Source of the DNA: a virus
Length of the DNA stretch: 34,735 nt
Strand: one strand, 5' to 3'
IMG/VR virus record: IMGVR_UViG_3300031629_000030
Location: 1 to 34,735 of that record
Shown: positions 25,243-32,338 of the stretch, piece by piece
How positions within the stretch are numbered: the first letter of the stretch is position 1
Layout of the letters: each line of letters begins with the position of its first letter
The notes under the pieces: model-generated
The model's database searches: none
What the model was told of the DNA's origin: nothing
What the model saw: only the letters and a program-made list of their open reading frames with translations
Position numbers and translations under genes: made by a program

Positions 25243-26085
25243 CTAGCGATTATCAGCAGCAAACATTTCAAACGCAGCGTCAAAATCATCCGGTGGTATA
25301 ACGCCAGTGGCCCCTGGCCCTGACTTCGATTTAACTCCGGTTGAGTCTTCTAACTGCTTAGCTCGCTTTTGCTGAATACTTGTGACGGTTGAAGTTGTTG
25401 CAGCTTCTTCCCTCGGCTGACTCATCTTGTAATAGTCGATTAGCTTAGAGGCTTCAAAAGCGTCATTGCTGTTCGATAACTGTTGAATCGCGTTAGGTTG
25501 TTGTTGCAGCCAATCGACGAATGCTCCGCTCTTCACCACGTCTTTCCAGTCTGTATGTGCGGCCTCTAAGGCGGCGTACTGACCGTTAACATGGCGCTCT
25601 TCTTCCGCTGCTCTTAACGGTTGAAGCGCTCGGTTCATTGTTTCTTGGTTTTGGCTCCTTTCCACCTCAAGACGGGACTCGATCGCGTCGTGAATGTCAG
25701 GATACTCTTCATTAAAAGACGCCCAAGCTTCGGGGGTCTTCATAGCTTCAGCCACTTCGGTCGCGGATGGTTGGACACCACCGGCGGGTGAAGAGGCTTG
25801 AAATTCGTTTAACTTGCGCTGCATAGCGCCAATCCGTCCCGCGTTACTCTTCGCTTGATGGGACAGCTTGTCATTGTTATCTCGGAGCTTGTCGTACTCG
25901 CTCCTTAACCCTTCGTCGGCCTCTGCCCAGATGTCTTGTTCAACTGGCGCTTCTTCCGGCTCTGCTGCAACCTCTTCGGCTACAACCTCTGTATTCTCTG
26001 GCGCTAACTCTGCGCTACTAACTTCACCTTCAGCAAACTCATCAAATGCTGAATCAAAATCATCTACTATCTCGGTACTATCCAT
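25243..26085 (-). CDS. Scaffolding protein (280 aa)
   Basis: Acidic, helical, charged protein directly upstream of the capsid gene, the standard scaffold position. Residues 8-18 (DDFDSAFDEFA) and 266-276 (DDFDAAFEMFA) are near-identical motifs at the two ends. Between them lie an Ala/Glu/Val-rich linker (about 20-50), a coiled coil (about 55-95; SEYDKLRDNNDKLSHQA) and further helices. The C-terminal part has a basic/Gln cluster (SIQQKRAKQLED). Scaffolds use a C-terminal helix to bind coat protein, so the duplicated motif may be that contact. Confidence 0.8.
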   Translation of the reverse strand: MDSTEIVDDFDSAFDEFAEGEVSSAELAPENTEVVAEEVAAEPEEAPVEQDIWAEADEGLRSEYDKLRDNNDKLSHQAKSNAGRIGAMQRKLNEFQASSPAGGVQPSATEVAEAMKTPEAWASFNEEYPDIHDAIESRLEVERSQNQETMNRALQPLRAAEEERHVNGQYAALEAAHTDWKDVVKSGAFVDWLQQQPNAIQQLSNSNDAFEASKLIDYYKMSQPREEAATTSTVTSIQQKRAKQLEDSTGVKSKSGPGATGVIPPDDFDAAFEMFAADNR

Positions 26086-26124
26086 TGGTTACACCCTTGG
26101 CGGCTATGATTAGCGGCTCTGTGT

Positions 26125-26331
26125 TTACTCGTAGTTGCTACTAGCGATGTGCAACGGCGAAGCCGTTGGCATGGCTAGTAACGCTCTTAAACTGCTTAAC
26201 TCACCTCGGATGAACTGCGTGTCTTCATGACTCAACCGAGTCATCTCAAGCAGCTCATGCCGAGCTTTAATCTCATCCTCAGCCCACACGGCTATTTCTA
26301 ACCATGCGGCTGACTTCGTATCAATATCCAA
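26125..26331 (-). CDS. Small head protein between portal and scaffold (68 aa)
   Basis: Helical acidic protein (LEIAVWAEDEIKARHELLEM, LSHEDTQFIRGELSSLRALL). Start TTG abuts the portal stop (TAA-TTG); GGAAG about 12 nt upstream lies inside the portal gene, so translation is coupled to the portal. Similar short genes occur at this site in many podoviruses. The function is unknown; it may be a portal or head-assembly accessory. It precedes the scaffold by 39 bp. Confidence 0.65.
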   Translation of the reverse strand: MDIDTKSAAWLEIAVWAEDEIKARHELLEMTRLSHEDTQFIRGELSSLRALLAMPTASPLHIASSNYE

Positions 26332-28551
26332 TTAGATGCCACTTCCCATGCGCATCTTCAACGCTTGCTCTTTCTCGAACAGCGTATCCTTGCTCTGCAC
26401 CTTCATCTGCTCAATACCCAGCTTGGTGCGCATCTCACTGACCTTAATGCCCTTCTCTGCTGCCATCTTGGCCAGCTCAAGCTCTCGGTCAGACGCCATC
26501 TTCTGCTGTTCAACCTGTAGCTTCTGGGCTTGTGCTTGGATCTGTGCGCCCTTAATCTGGCCGTCCATCTGCATCTTCTGTGCGTCTAAAGCGAGCTTCT
26601 GCTCGGCCAGTGGGTCGCCGGTGGGCGTGGGCTGTGCTTGCTGCTGCGAGGCTTGCATCATCATTTCTTGTTGAGCTTGCATTTGCTGTTCTAGCTTCTG
26701 CGTTTCAAGCTCGATCTCTTCCGTCGTCTTCACGATCTCATCGGCTTCGATCTGCATGGATGACACCACTTTGCGGTATAACGCTGCGGTGTTTGTTAAA
26801 GGTTCAAGTAGTGGTGATGCGGCGATGTTCATTAGCGCCATTAAGTTCGCTGCTTGCTGCTCTTTTACCAAGAGACTGCTTGTGCCACGAGCGTCAACGC
26901 TAAAGTCACCCTTCACTTCTTCTTTCGGACTGAACTGCATGTTCCAGTCATACATCCGCTTGATGAATGGACGGGTAATGTCGTCGTCGTAGTTCTTCAC
27001 GACACGTCGAAGCATTGTGTTCGCACTGTTCATTAGCATTGTCATGCCACTGGCTGTGTCTGTTGCTGACCCCTGCTCTCCTTGGGAGATCTGGGGTAAT
27101 GCTGTCTCTTCGTCGGCAATCTGTCGCGCGTACTGGAATAGAGAGATTAGCTCAGTCATGTGACTGTTGATCTCAAACGATCCAAACACGTTGTTCACGT
27201 TGCCATTCTTGTCTGTAAGCTCCCATATCTTATGGGGCGTAAGACGCCAGTTGCCGTCTGCTGGACGTACAACGTGGCTGTTGATGACTGTCTGTGGGCC
27301 AACTGATAATCCCGCATTGTCCATGAGCATGCGCCATGTCGCGTTCAATACCTTCTGGCTAGAGCGCATCAGATGAGGGATGCCTACACCGAATAGCGTC
27401 GTGTCATCCTTCTCCCAATTGAACACGCTGTATGGCATTTCGCCCGTGTCTGCTGGGTTGATTACGGCTTTAAGCACATGGCCTTCACTGAACCAGACCA
27501 CTCCACTGAAATCACTAAACACATCGTCTTCATCAACGTCACAACCGCAAGCGATTAGGTCTTCTTTCTCTACAGGGCCGTGATATTCCCACACCTCAAA
27601 ACGACCATTGTCGAGTGAGGTTATACCTGCCATGGATTGCATCTCTTGCAAGTGCGTAGCGGTCTGGGTGTTGTCTGTGTCTTGTCTTAATACTTCTGCA
27701 ATCTGTTGGCGTAGGAATCCTGGCTTGTCTGCTAGCTCTCTAAGCGCCTTCTTGCTCATGTAGTGACGTTGGAATACAAACTCTGCATCGTCTATCTTTC
27801 GAGCTTGCATGTCTGGGAAGAAGTCCCATGGATCTACACGCTCAGCACCTGGCTTTAAGTCGTCGATCACTTCCATGACTTGGGCTACTCGCCCTTGCTC
27901 ATCTGCTACTTCTGACCACTTCTGTCGTGTCTTACCAAGGATGACTGGTCCTTTGATGATGCCAGTACCATATAGCACTGCATCGTGGACCATATCTCGG
28001 TTTACAGAGTTATAATTCGTTTCTGTTAACTGGTCGTCGATCTCATCCTGCATCGCTTCTGAGCGTTCTCTCGCCTCTTCCATGACGCCTTGTGCTACGT
28101 CTCTATTCTGTACCTGTACGCCCTTCTCAGTGACGAATGGGCTACCATTTTCGTTATTGACTGGCTCTTGGTCTTTGGCTAGCTTAGACAGGTAAGGTAC
28201 TGGTGTTGGCTGTACGCCCCAGTTCCTGTCGTCTGTTGGGAATAGGATGTCGATTAGTCGTGCTTCTGCTGCGTTCACCTTGTTACGGGTGATGTTCACG
28301 AACAGTTTACTGCCCCCACTAGCTGCCAGTGTGGCTGCTGTGGTCTTGTCGTACTGTCCGTTGAACTGGCGTAGATCATCCAACCAACGTTCTTCAATGC
28401 TGAATCGTCGCTTGACTTGGTCATCGGCTTTCGCCCTTAGACGCGTACCAAATACCTTTAAGCGCTCTCCCATATCACGTTCAGCTTGTGCCTCTTGTTC
28501 GGAGGCATCTTGCTCTTCGTAGTATTGGTCGAACTCGTTTGATTCTTGCAT
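26332..28551 (-). CDS. Portal protein (739 aa)
   Basis: Long portal of the P22/N4 type, forming the ring through which DNA enters. The N-terminus is acidic; then RRFSIEERWLDDLRQFNGQYD and SKLFVNITRNKVNAAEARL, typical of portals, appear around residues 48-100, with LFPTDDRNWGVQPTP after. The central domain includes a crown- or stem-like segment with PYSVFNWEKDDTTLFGVG and a long helix. The C-terminal 100 residues are Gln/Met/Lys-rich helix, probably the barrel. Length (739) is within the usual range. Follows the terminase gene with no gap and is followed by the TTG-started small head gene. Confidence 0.9.
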   Translation of the reverse strand: MQESNEFDQYYEEQDASEQEAQAERDMGERLKVFGTRLRAKADDQVKRRFSIEERWLDDLRQFNGQYDKTTAATLAASGGSKLFVNITRNKVNAAEARLIDILFPTDDRNWGVQPTPVPYLSKLAKDQEPVNNENGSPFVTEKGVQVQNRDVAQGVMEEARERSEAMQDEIDDQLTETNYNSVNRDMVHDAVLYGTGIIKGPVILGKTRQKWSEVADEQGRVAQVMEVIDDLKPGAERVDPWDFFPDMQARKIDDAEFVFQRHYMSKKALRELADKPGFLRQQIAEVLRQDTDNTQTATHLQEMQSMAGITSLDNGRFEVWEYHGPVEKEDLIACGCDVDEDDVFSDFSGVVWFSEGHVLKAVINPADTGEMPYSVFNWEKDDTTLFGVGIPHLMRSSQKVLNATWRMLMDNAGLSVGPQTVINSHVVRPADGNWRLTPHKIWELTDKNGNVNNVFGSFEINSHMTELISLFQYARQIADEETALPQISQGEQGSATDTASGMTMLMNSANTMLRRVVKNYDDDITRPFIKRMYDWNMQFSPKEEVKGDFSVDARGTSSLLVKEQQAANLMALMNIAASPLLEPLTNTAALYRKVVSSMQIEADEIVKTTEEIELETQKLEQQMQAQQEMMMQASQQQAQPTPTGDPLAEQKLALDAQKMQMDGQIKGAQIQAQAQKLQVEQQKMASDRELELAKMAAEKGIKVSEMRTKLGIEQMKVQSKDTLFEKEQALKMRMGSGI

Positions 28552-29856
28552 CTAATAACCTATTGATGAATCACCGGCAACGTATGCTGCCAGTCTCATT
28601 CGTGTTGTTTGTAATGCTGCTACAGGTTGTGATTCCCATGTATCAGCCGATACAGCGCAATACCTCATTGCATCTGCACAATGACTGGTCCAGTCGTGTA
28701 ATGGCTTAGTCTTGTAGGCTTGGCGCTTGTCGTCCCACTCTTTGCGGTAGTTGCGTAATGATCTAATACCGGCTTTGCAGTTCTCTTCATCGAACCATGC
28801 AGACCCCAGTAACCTTCGTACTGACTCAATGCCGTCGATAATCGGCAAGCTTGGTGCTATATCGAAGTTAATACCCAAGTTTGCAGCCATCTCCTGCCTG
28901 CTCTGACCTGTTGACCACTCTCTAACCCGTATATCGTGGGGTGCAATGTGATAGCCCCAATGGATACCATGCTCTTCCTTGTAAGCTGCTAGCTCATCAA
29001 GGTAATGCTGTATACCTTCACCGCTCGACTCGTAATAGCTTACAAACCGGACCGACGTCCCCTGAACTTGGAATAGCCATATCGCGGTCGCATCTGCTAC
29101 CCCAAGGTCCCAAGCCGTGTTAACTGGTAATGATCTGTCGACTGGTATGGTGCTGATCTGCTTATCAATGATGTGATCTGCATAATAGGCACCGTCTTTA
29201 TTCGCGTAGCAGTCACCTTCCCAGATGTGAGCATATAGTGCCTGGTTCTTTTCTTTGAGGTGTAAGCGTTCAGCCTCTAGCGTTTCAGGAAACCATGGGT
29301 TCTGATCGTAATTAACCTTAACAACGAATGCACCAGGCGGTGGCTCAACAACAAACCGCTGGTATGTGGCGTCCATCTCATCTAATGGGTTGAAGGAAAC
29401 CCATATTTCAGAGTTATCCTTTCTTATGGTCGGTATTAACGTGTCCCAACTGGAGTTGGTCACGCTCTCGGCCTCTTCTATCCAAACTCTATCGATGCCC
29501 TCCATCGATTTAACTTTAGATATGTTGGACCGTAAGCCCTCAAACAAGAACCTTGAACCGTTCTTGCCTAGTATTTGTGTCTTTTGTACTTCAAAGTGAC
29601 TCAACAAGCCCAGTCGGTCGATGGTATCAACCAAGAGCTGATGCACCGAGTCGGTGATACTCTTCTGTATCTCACGAGCGCAAAGGATGCGAAGTGGTTC
29701 TTTATAGGCAGCTAATACCAAAAGCATCGCTATGCTGTAACTCTTTCCCGAACCGCGGCCACCATAAACGATTTTATACCGGCAGGGGTTGAGCAAAGGC
29801 TCAAATGGTTTGGCTAATGTTAGATCTAAGCTGTTGATTTTGTTAGCTTTAACCAT
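28552..29856 (-). CDS. terL: Terminase large subunit, PBSX family (434 aa)
   Basis: ATP-driven packaging motor and nuclease. Walker A GGRGSGKS at 32-39, Walker B VWIEEAE at 124-130, and the nuclease part with TAWDLGVADATA (D250, D255) and DWTSHCADAMRY near residue 405. LLNPCRYKIVYGGRGSGKS and FEGLRSNISKVKSMEG are family features of the PBSX/Terminase_3 type. It binds to the portal and cuts concatemers. Its start overlaps the terS stop by 8 bp (AATGGTTAA), giving coupled translation. Length is normal. Confidence 0.95.
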   Translation of the reverse strand: MVKANKINSLDLTLAKPFEPLLNPCRYKIVYGGRGSGKSYSIAMLLVLAAYKEPLRILCAREIQKSITDSVHQLLVDTIDRLGLLSHFEVQKTQILGKNGSRFLFEGLRSNISKVKSMEGIDRVWIEEAESVTNSSWDTLIPTIRKDNSEIWVSFNPLDEMDATYQRFVVEPPPGAFVVKVNYDQNPWFPETLEAERLHLKEKNQALYAHIWEGDCYANKDGAYYADHIIDKQISTIPVDRSLPVNTAWDLGVADATAIWLFQVQGTSVRFVSYYESSGEGIQHYLDELAAYKEEHGIHWGYHIAPHDIRVREWSTGQSRQEMAANLGINFDIAPSLPIIDGIESVRRLLGSAWFDEENCKAGIRSLRNYRKEWDDKRQAYKTKPLHDWTSHCADAMRYCAVSADTWESQPVAALQTTRMRLAAYVAGDSSIGY

Positions 29857-30268
29857 TGAGACGCTTTGCCGTTGTGCTGTCTATGATTGCAATATTTATC
29901 AAGCTTGGTGGGTTAATCGGGTCCGCTGTTAATACTTGTTTATCTAGCCCATGCAGTCTAGCCATGCCCATGACTGCTGATACCGCAGCGCTTGGGTTCT
30001 TTACAGAGTAAGCCAGTGCCCTATCCTCTCTGAGGTCTGCGGTTAAGCTCTCAATGGTCACTGCGTGGCGTTCTGCGGCCAGTGCTTGTAGTTCGGCTAT
30101 CCGCCTCAATACTGGCTCTCTCTTAAATAGTCGCTGGACGTTGCCAGTGATGACCATTGCAGATGAATTTGTGCTGTATCCGGCCTGGCGAAAGGCTTCG
30201 GTTTTGTTCCCAGTCTCGACAAAGACTTGTGCGGCCTTCTCCCATTGCTGGTTATTTAGTTGTCCCAT
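29849..30268 (-). CDS. terS: Terminase small subunit (140 aa)
   Basis: DNA-recognition subunit of the Terminase_2 type: a helix-turn-helix-like N-terminus (QWEKAAQVFVETGNKTEAFR then AGYSTNSSAM), an ORF middle with LQALAAERHAVTIESLTADL and a long helical oligomerisation segment. I choose ATG 30268 (MGQLNNQQW). The upstream open frame back to 30430 would include the leader terminator and has no start signal. AGGAGG lies 27 nt ahead, with a hairpin between. First gene of the late block, overlapping terL. Confidence 0.85.
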   Translation of the reverse strand: MGQLNNQQWEKAAQVFVETGNKTEAFRQAGYSTNSSAMVITGNVQRLFKREPVLRRIAELQALAAERHAVTIESLTADLREDRALAYSVKNPSAAVSAVMGMARLHGLDKQVLTADPINPPSLINIAIIDSTTAKRLNG

Positions 30269-30277
30269 ATTGCTAGT

Positions 30278-30301
30278 GGCGGCTTTAAAAGCGGCCCTCC
30301 T
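30278..30301 (-). promoter_or_regulatory. terS Shine-Dalgarno with distance-shortening hairpin
   Basis: On the minus strand AGGAGG (30301-30296) lies 27 nt before the ATG, much too far for direct use. A stem, GGC-C-GCTT / AAGC-C-GCC with loop TTA (30296-30278), sits between. When folded it leaves AGGAG about 9 nt from ATG. The pattern is seen directly. The effect is inferred from known cases such as phage T4 genes 38 and 25. Confidence 0.55.
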
Positions 30302-30328
30302 AAAACGACAAAACCCGCCGAAGCGGGT
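30300..30328 (-). terminator. Leader terminator (tR'-like) in front of terS
   Basis: On the minus strand ACCCGC-TTCG-GCGGGT followed by TTTGTCGTTTT. A 6-bp GC-rich stem with the very stable C(UUCG)G loop and a T-rich tail. It lies between the probable late promoter region and the first late gene, so late transcription must pass it. With the Q-like gene at 34084-34485 this resembles the lambda pR'-tR' arrangement. Confidence 0.75.
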
Positions 30329-30383
30329 CAAGTGGTTAATTTGGTATTTAACCGGATTAGACCACGGATAATGGCCAATAGCC

Positions 30384-30398
30384 CTGCCACTATGGCAG
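30384..30398. promoter_or_regulatory. Palindrome (possible operator) in the divergent region
   Basis: CTGCCA-CTA-TGGCAG, perfect 6-bp arms, about 30 bp from the plus-strand promoter and just downstream of the weak minus-strand promoter. It could be an operator or an RNA hairpin in the late leader. No regulator is assigned. Confidence 0.45.
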
Positions 30399-30401
30399 TT
30401 T

Positions 30402-30431
30402 ATTAAATATCTAATGTTAATCGCTTGCATA
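30402..30431 (-). promoter_or_regulatory. Weak candidate late promoter
   Basis: On the minus strand TATGCA (30431-30426) and TTTAAT (30407-30402) with an 18-bp spacer. The -10 matches 5 of 6 bases, the -35 only 3 of 6. It overlaps the -35 of the plus-strand promoter back to back. Low certainty. Confidence 0.3.
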
Positions 30432-30454
30432 CCGTAGTGGCTCTACGGTAAAAT
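30425..30454 (+). promoter_or_regulatory. Sigma70-like promoter with palindrome in spacer
   Basis: TTGCAT (30425-30430) and TAAAAT (30449-30454), 18-bp spacer. The spacer and the first base of the -10 are occupied by a perfect inverted repeat ACCGTAG-TGGCT-CTACGGT (30431-30449). Position just upstream of the small-gene operon makes this its promoter. The palindrome is a candidate repressor operator that would block polymerase. Confidence 0.7.
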
Positions 30455-30505
30455 AGACATAAGCCGGCGATAGCTAGGCCCAACAATCACCAAGGAGTTT
30501 TAACC

Positions 30506-30742
30506 ATGTCATTTTCAAATAGCGTAACAATTAAGGGCATCACCTGTTTTGGCAAATGGGATTTAGAAGAAGGCGGATGTTTTGTGGCTGGCCACGAGAC
30601 CGCGACCGATGAACCGTTTGAGAACTTTTACGACGGCGACGACTGCACCACATGGACGCAGGTAGTTAAAGAACTAACCGCGTGGGGTGATCGGGTAGGA
30701 ATTACCATTGAAGAATTAGTCAGCGATAACCCAAACAATTAA
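30506..30742 (+). CDS. Hypothetical protein (78 aa), first gene of small-gene operon
   Basis: Start ATG with AAGGAG 8 nt upstream. Acidic product rich in Asp/Glu/Thr with two Cys (TCFGK, GDDCTTW) and several aromatic residues; probably a small cytosolic beta-alpha protein (VTIKGITCFGKWDLEEGGCFV). No family recognised. It is the promoter-proximal gene, so probably the most expressed early accessory product. The stop is followed by the first hairpin cassette. Confidence 0.65.
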   Translation: MSFSNSVTIKGITCFGKWDLEEGGCFVAGHETATDEPFENFYDGDDCTTWTQVVKELTAWGDRVGITIEELVSDNPNN

Positions 30743-30748
30743 AAGCTA

Positions 30749-30768
30749 ATAGGGGCGAAAGCCCCAAG
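30749..30768 (+). repeat. Intercistronic hairpin cassette, copy 1
   Basis: AATAGGGGCGAAAGCCCCAAGA. Stem GGGGC/GCCCC with a GAAA (GNRA) loop at 30752-30765, preceded by AATA and followed by AAGA. Unlike other copies it lacks CCCACC in front and is not directly followed by a start codon; the next start is 47 bp on. Confidence 0.85.
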
Positions 30769-30791
30769 AGGCCGGACAAGGGCCGAAAGAC

Positions 30792-30810
30792 TAACCCACC
30801 AATAAGGATA
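30792..30810 (+). repeat. Hairpin-less cassette remnant
   Basis: TAACCCACCAATAAGGATA is the flanking part of the cassette, with AGGAT as Shine-Dalgarno for the GP88-like gene, but with no GGGG...CCCC stem. The TAA here does not end any recognisable gene. It may mark a deleted gene or a precise loss of the hairpin. Confidence 0.7.
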
Positions 30811-30814
30811 GCCC

Positions 30815-31480
30815 ATGATACATATATCTTGGACCACTAAGCTACGCGCGGCCAGTTGGAGCCTTGAAGCTTTGACCACATGCCCAGCCGCGATAATATC
30901 CGGCGCGTTAAAGGCTGGTGTCTACGAACTAGCCGACGCCTGCAAGGGTTGTTATGCCCGTGGCGGTAATTATCGATTCCCTAATGTTAAAGCCCCACGC
31001 GCCGCCAACCGCGAAGACTGGAAGCGGCCCGGCTGGGTTGATGACATGGTTGAAGAGTTAGACTCACACCGCTATTTTCGCTGGTTTGATAGCGGCGATA
31101 TGTACGATCTGCGATTAGCTTTGAAGATTCTCGCAGTTATGGCAGCGACGCCACACTGCAACCACTGGCTACCCACGCGGCAGCATAAGTTTGCCAAGTT
31201 CACCGACGTTTTAAATAACATGCACTCGCTGCCTAACGTAGTTGTCAGGCTTTCTAGCGATTCAGTTACCGGTGGCATTTTAGAGACCCACTTACCCAGT
31301 AGCACAATTATTCCAACAGCAGACAGCGCAACGCCTTTAATGTCGGTTTGTTCCGCATACGCGAACGACGGCAAATGTGGCTCATGTCGGGATTGCTGGA
31401 ACAAAGACGTTAAGACCATCGCATACATCGCCCACGGGCGCAGCATGGCCAACGTTATCAAATTACTAGAGGTGGCATAA
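30815..31480 (+). CDS. GP88-family protein (221 aa), Cys-rich
   Basis: Resembles the phage gene-product-88 family: TTCPAAIISG (C23), DACKGCYARGGNYRFPNV (C43, C46), FRWFDSGDMYD (88-98), HWLPTRQHK (117-125) and VRLSSDS (144-150). A C-terminal Cys cluster C179-X8-C188-X2-C191-X2-C194 follows. Seven or eight cysteines and the GCYA motif suggest a metal or iron-sulfur site, and the motif order resembles a TIM-barrel or radical-SAM-like layout, but the CXXXCXXC signature is absent. The function is not established. Start ATG with AAGGAT upstream; followed by cassette copy 2. Confidence 0.75.
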   Translation: MIHISWTTKLRAASWSLEALTTCPAAIISGALKAGVYELADACKGCYARGGNYRFPNVKAPRAANREDWKRPGWVDDMVEELDSHRYFRWFDSGDMYDLRLALKILAVMAATPHCNHWLPTRQHKFAKFTDVLNNMHSLPNVVVRLSSDSVTGGILETHLPSSTIIPTADSATPLMSVCSAYANDGKCGSCRDCWNKDVKTIAYIAHGRSMANVIKLLEVA

Positions 31481-31520
31481 CCCACCAATAACCAATAGGG
31501 GCGAAAGCCCCAAGGAGTTT
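31478..31520 (+). repeat. Intercistronic hairpin cassette, copy 2
   Basis: TAA stop of the GP88-like gene, CCCACCAATA, a repeated ACCAATA, then GGGGCGAAAGCCCC (31498-31511), then AAGGAG as the Shine-Dalgarno of the next gene (ATG 31526). Fully formed cassette with a partial internal duplication. Confidence 0.9.
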
Positions 31521-31525
31521 TACCC

Positions 31526-31729
31526 ATGAATACCCAACTAATCAAAACGATTCCAGTATTCGCAACACGCGAAAGCATCGACGACGCCACCAGCTACGGC
31601 ATGAGCATTGCCCACAGTATGGGAGACGCTGATAAATGCGCGATGATAACCGGCTTAATGGTGCTGTATAACACTATGGCTAACGAGATTAACGCGCTTA
31701 GGGAAGAGCTAAACAATGCGACTGTTTAA
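31526..31729 (+). CDS. Hypothetical protein (67 aa)
   Basis: Small, Met- and Ala-rich, probably helical (SYGMSIAHSMGDADKCAMI, then MVLYNTMANEINALREELNN, a likely coiled coil). No family recognised. Start ATG with AAGGAG from the hairpin cassette. The 3' end overlaps the next start by 14 bp, so translation is coupled to the membrane microprotein. Confidence 0.6.
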   Translation: MNTQLIKTIPVFATRESIDDATSYGMSIAHSMGDADKCAMITGLMVLYNTMANEINALREELNNATV

Positions 31730-31817
31730 AGCGATCAAGACTGGCCACCTCGGCGTATGGATATTTATTATCTGGTTTGCTGCCGTGGTCATTAAAGCAA
31801 CAATCGACTCAATCTAA
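31716..31817 (+). CDS. Membrane microprotein (33 aa)
   Basis: ATG starts inside the end of the preceding gene, with GAAGAG 8 nt upstream. A basic N-terminus (RLFKAIKTGHLG) precedes one strong hydrophobic segment (about residues 13-27, GVWIFIIWFAAVVIK), ending ATIDSI. It looks like a single-pass inner-membrane peptide. Its TAA is the stop joined to hairpin cassette copy 3, which supports it as a real gene. Confidence 0.65.
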   Translation: MRLFKAIKTGHLGVWIFIIWFAAVVIKATIDSI

Positions 31818-31850
31818 CCCACCAATAGGGGCGAAAGCCCCAAGGATAAC
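31815..31850 (+). repeat. Intercistronic hairpin cassette, copy 3
   Basis: TAA stop, CCCACCAATA, GGGGCGAAAGCCCC (31828-31841), then AAGGATAAC leading to ATG 31854. The stem and GAAA loop are identical to copies 1 and 2. Confidence 0.9.
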
Positions 31851-31853
31851 AAC

Positions 31854-32066
31854 ATGCAATACTTTGCAACTGTAACTGGAAACAAAGATGTAAGTTTAAC
31901 CCGCTTAGTGCTTACTAATTTTCTATTGGATTACTGCGCCGAAAAATACGGCGAAGCAGAAGCCACCGTTCACACAATGGTTTTAATGCAGGAACTGCAA
32001 AACGGAACCATAAAGCTGTGGCGAAAGAATAGATCAAAATCTATAACAATAACCGGAAAAGAATAA
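31854..32066 (+). CDS. Hypothetical protein (70 aa)
   Basis: Begins MQYFATVTGNKDVSLTRLV; predicted helical core (YCAEKYGEAEATVHTMVLMQ) then a basic end (KLWRKNRSKSITITGKE). No family recognised. Shine-Dalgarno AAGGA from cassette copy 3, and stop TAA belongs to copy 4. Its basic C-terminus could bind nucleic acid, which is only an inference. Confidence 0.6.
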   Translation: MQYFATVTGNKDVSLTRLVLTNFLLDYCAEKYGEAEATVHTMVLMQELQNGTIKLWRKNRSKSITITGKE

Positions 32067-32099
32067 CCCACCAATAGGGGTTAACGCCCCAAGGATAAC
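32064..32099 (+). repeat. Intercistronic hairpin cassette, copy 4 (variant loop)
   Basis: TAA stop, CCCACCAATA, GGGGTTAACGCCCC (32077-32090), AAGGATAAC. The inner stem pair becomes T-G and the loop TAAC, a UMAC-type tetraloop, so the fold is kept with changed sequence. ATG 32102 follows. Confidence 0.85.
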
Positions 32100-32101
32100 T
32101 T

Positions 32102-32338
32102 ATGATTAATTTAAACGATGATAGCCGAAGCTGGGTTCTATGCTGGACCCTAAGATATACAGAAAAGCACGAAATAACCAAAGACTTTTGGAGGGCGTTC
32201 GATTCACACGCGGAAGCCAAGAAGAAATACGACCAGCTATACCATAATGAAAAAGTCTACAGCAGGTCACTTTGTGCAGTGATGGAAAGCAGCGACTACG
32301 AAACCCACGAAGCATTTAAAATGGAGGCGACCGCATGA
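32102..32338 (+). CDS. Hypothetical protein (78 aa)
   Basis: Acidic/basic mixed protein, Trp- and Tyr-rich (SWVLCWTLRYTEKHEITKDF), with a helical charged middle (HAEAKKKYDQLYHNEKVY). Similar small phage proteins are common but I cannot assign a function. Shine-Dalgarno AAGGA from cassette copy 4. Its end overlaps the next start by 4 bp (ATGA). Confidence 0.6.
   Translation: MINLNDDSRSWVLCWTLRYTEKHEITKDFWRAFDSHAEAKKKYDQLYHNEKVYSRSLCAVMESSDYETHEAFKMEATA

Noticed and set aside
29849-30430. Extended terS start at 30430 (193 aa)
   Set aside because: The extra 54 residues would span a transcription terminator, a palindrome and the only strong Shine-Dalgarno, and do not fit the family; ATG 30268 gives a normal N-terminus.
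31072-31590. 172-codon minus-strand frame across the GP88-like gene
   Set aside because: Antisense to a recognised family with conserved motifs; it also runs through a hairpin cassette and the next gene.
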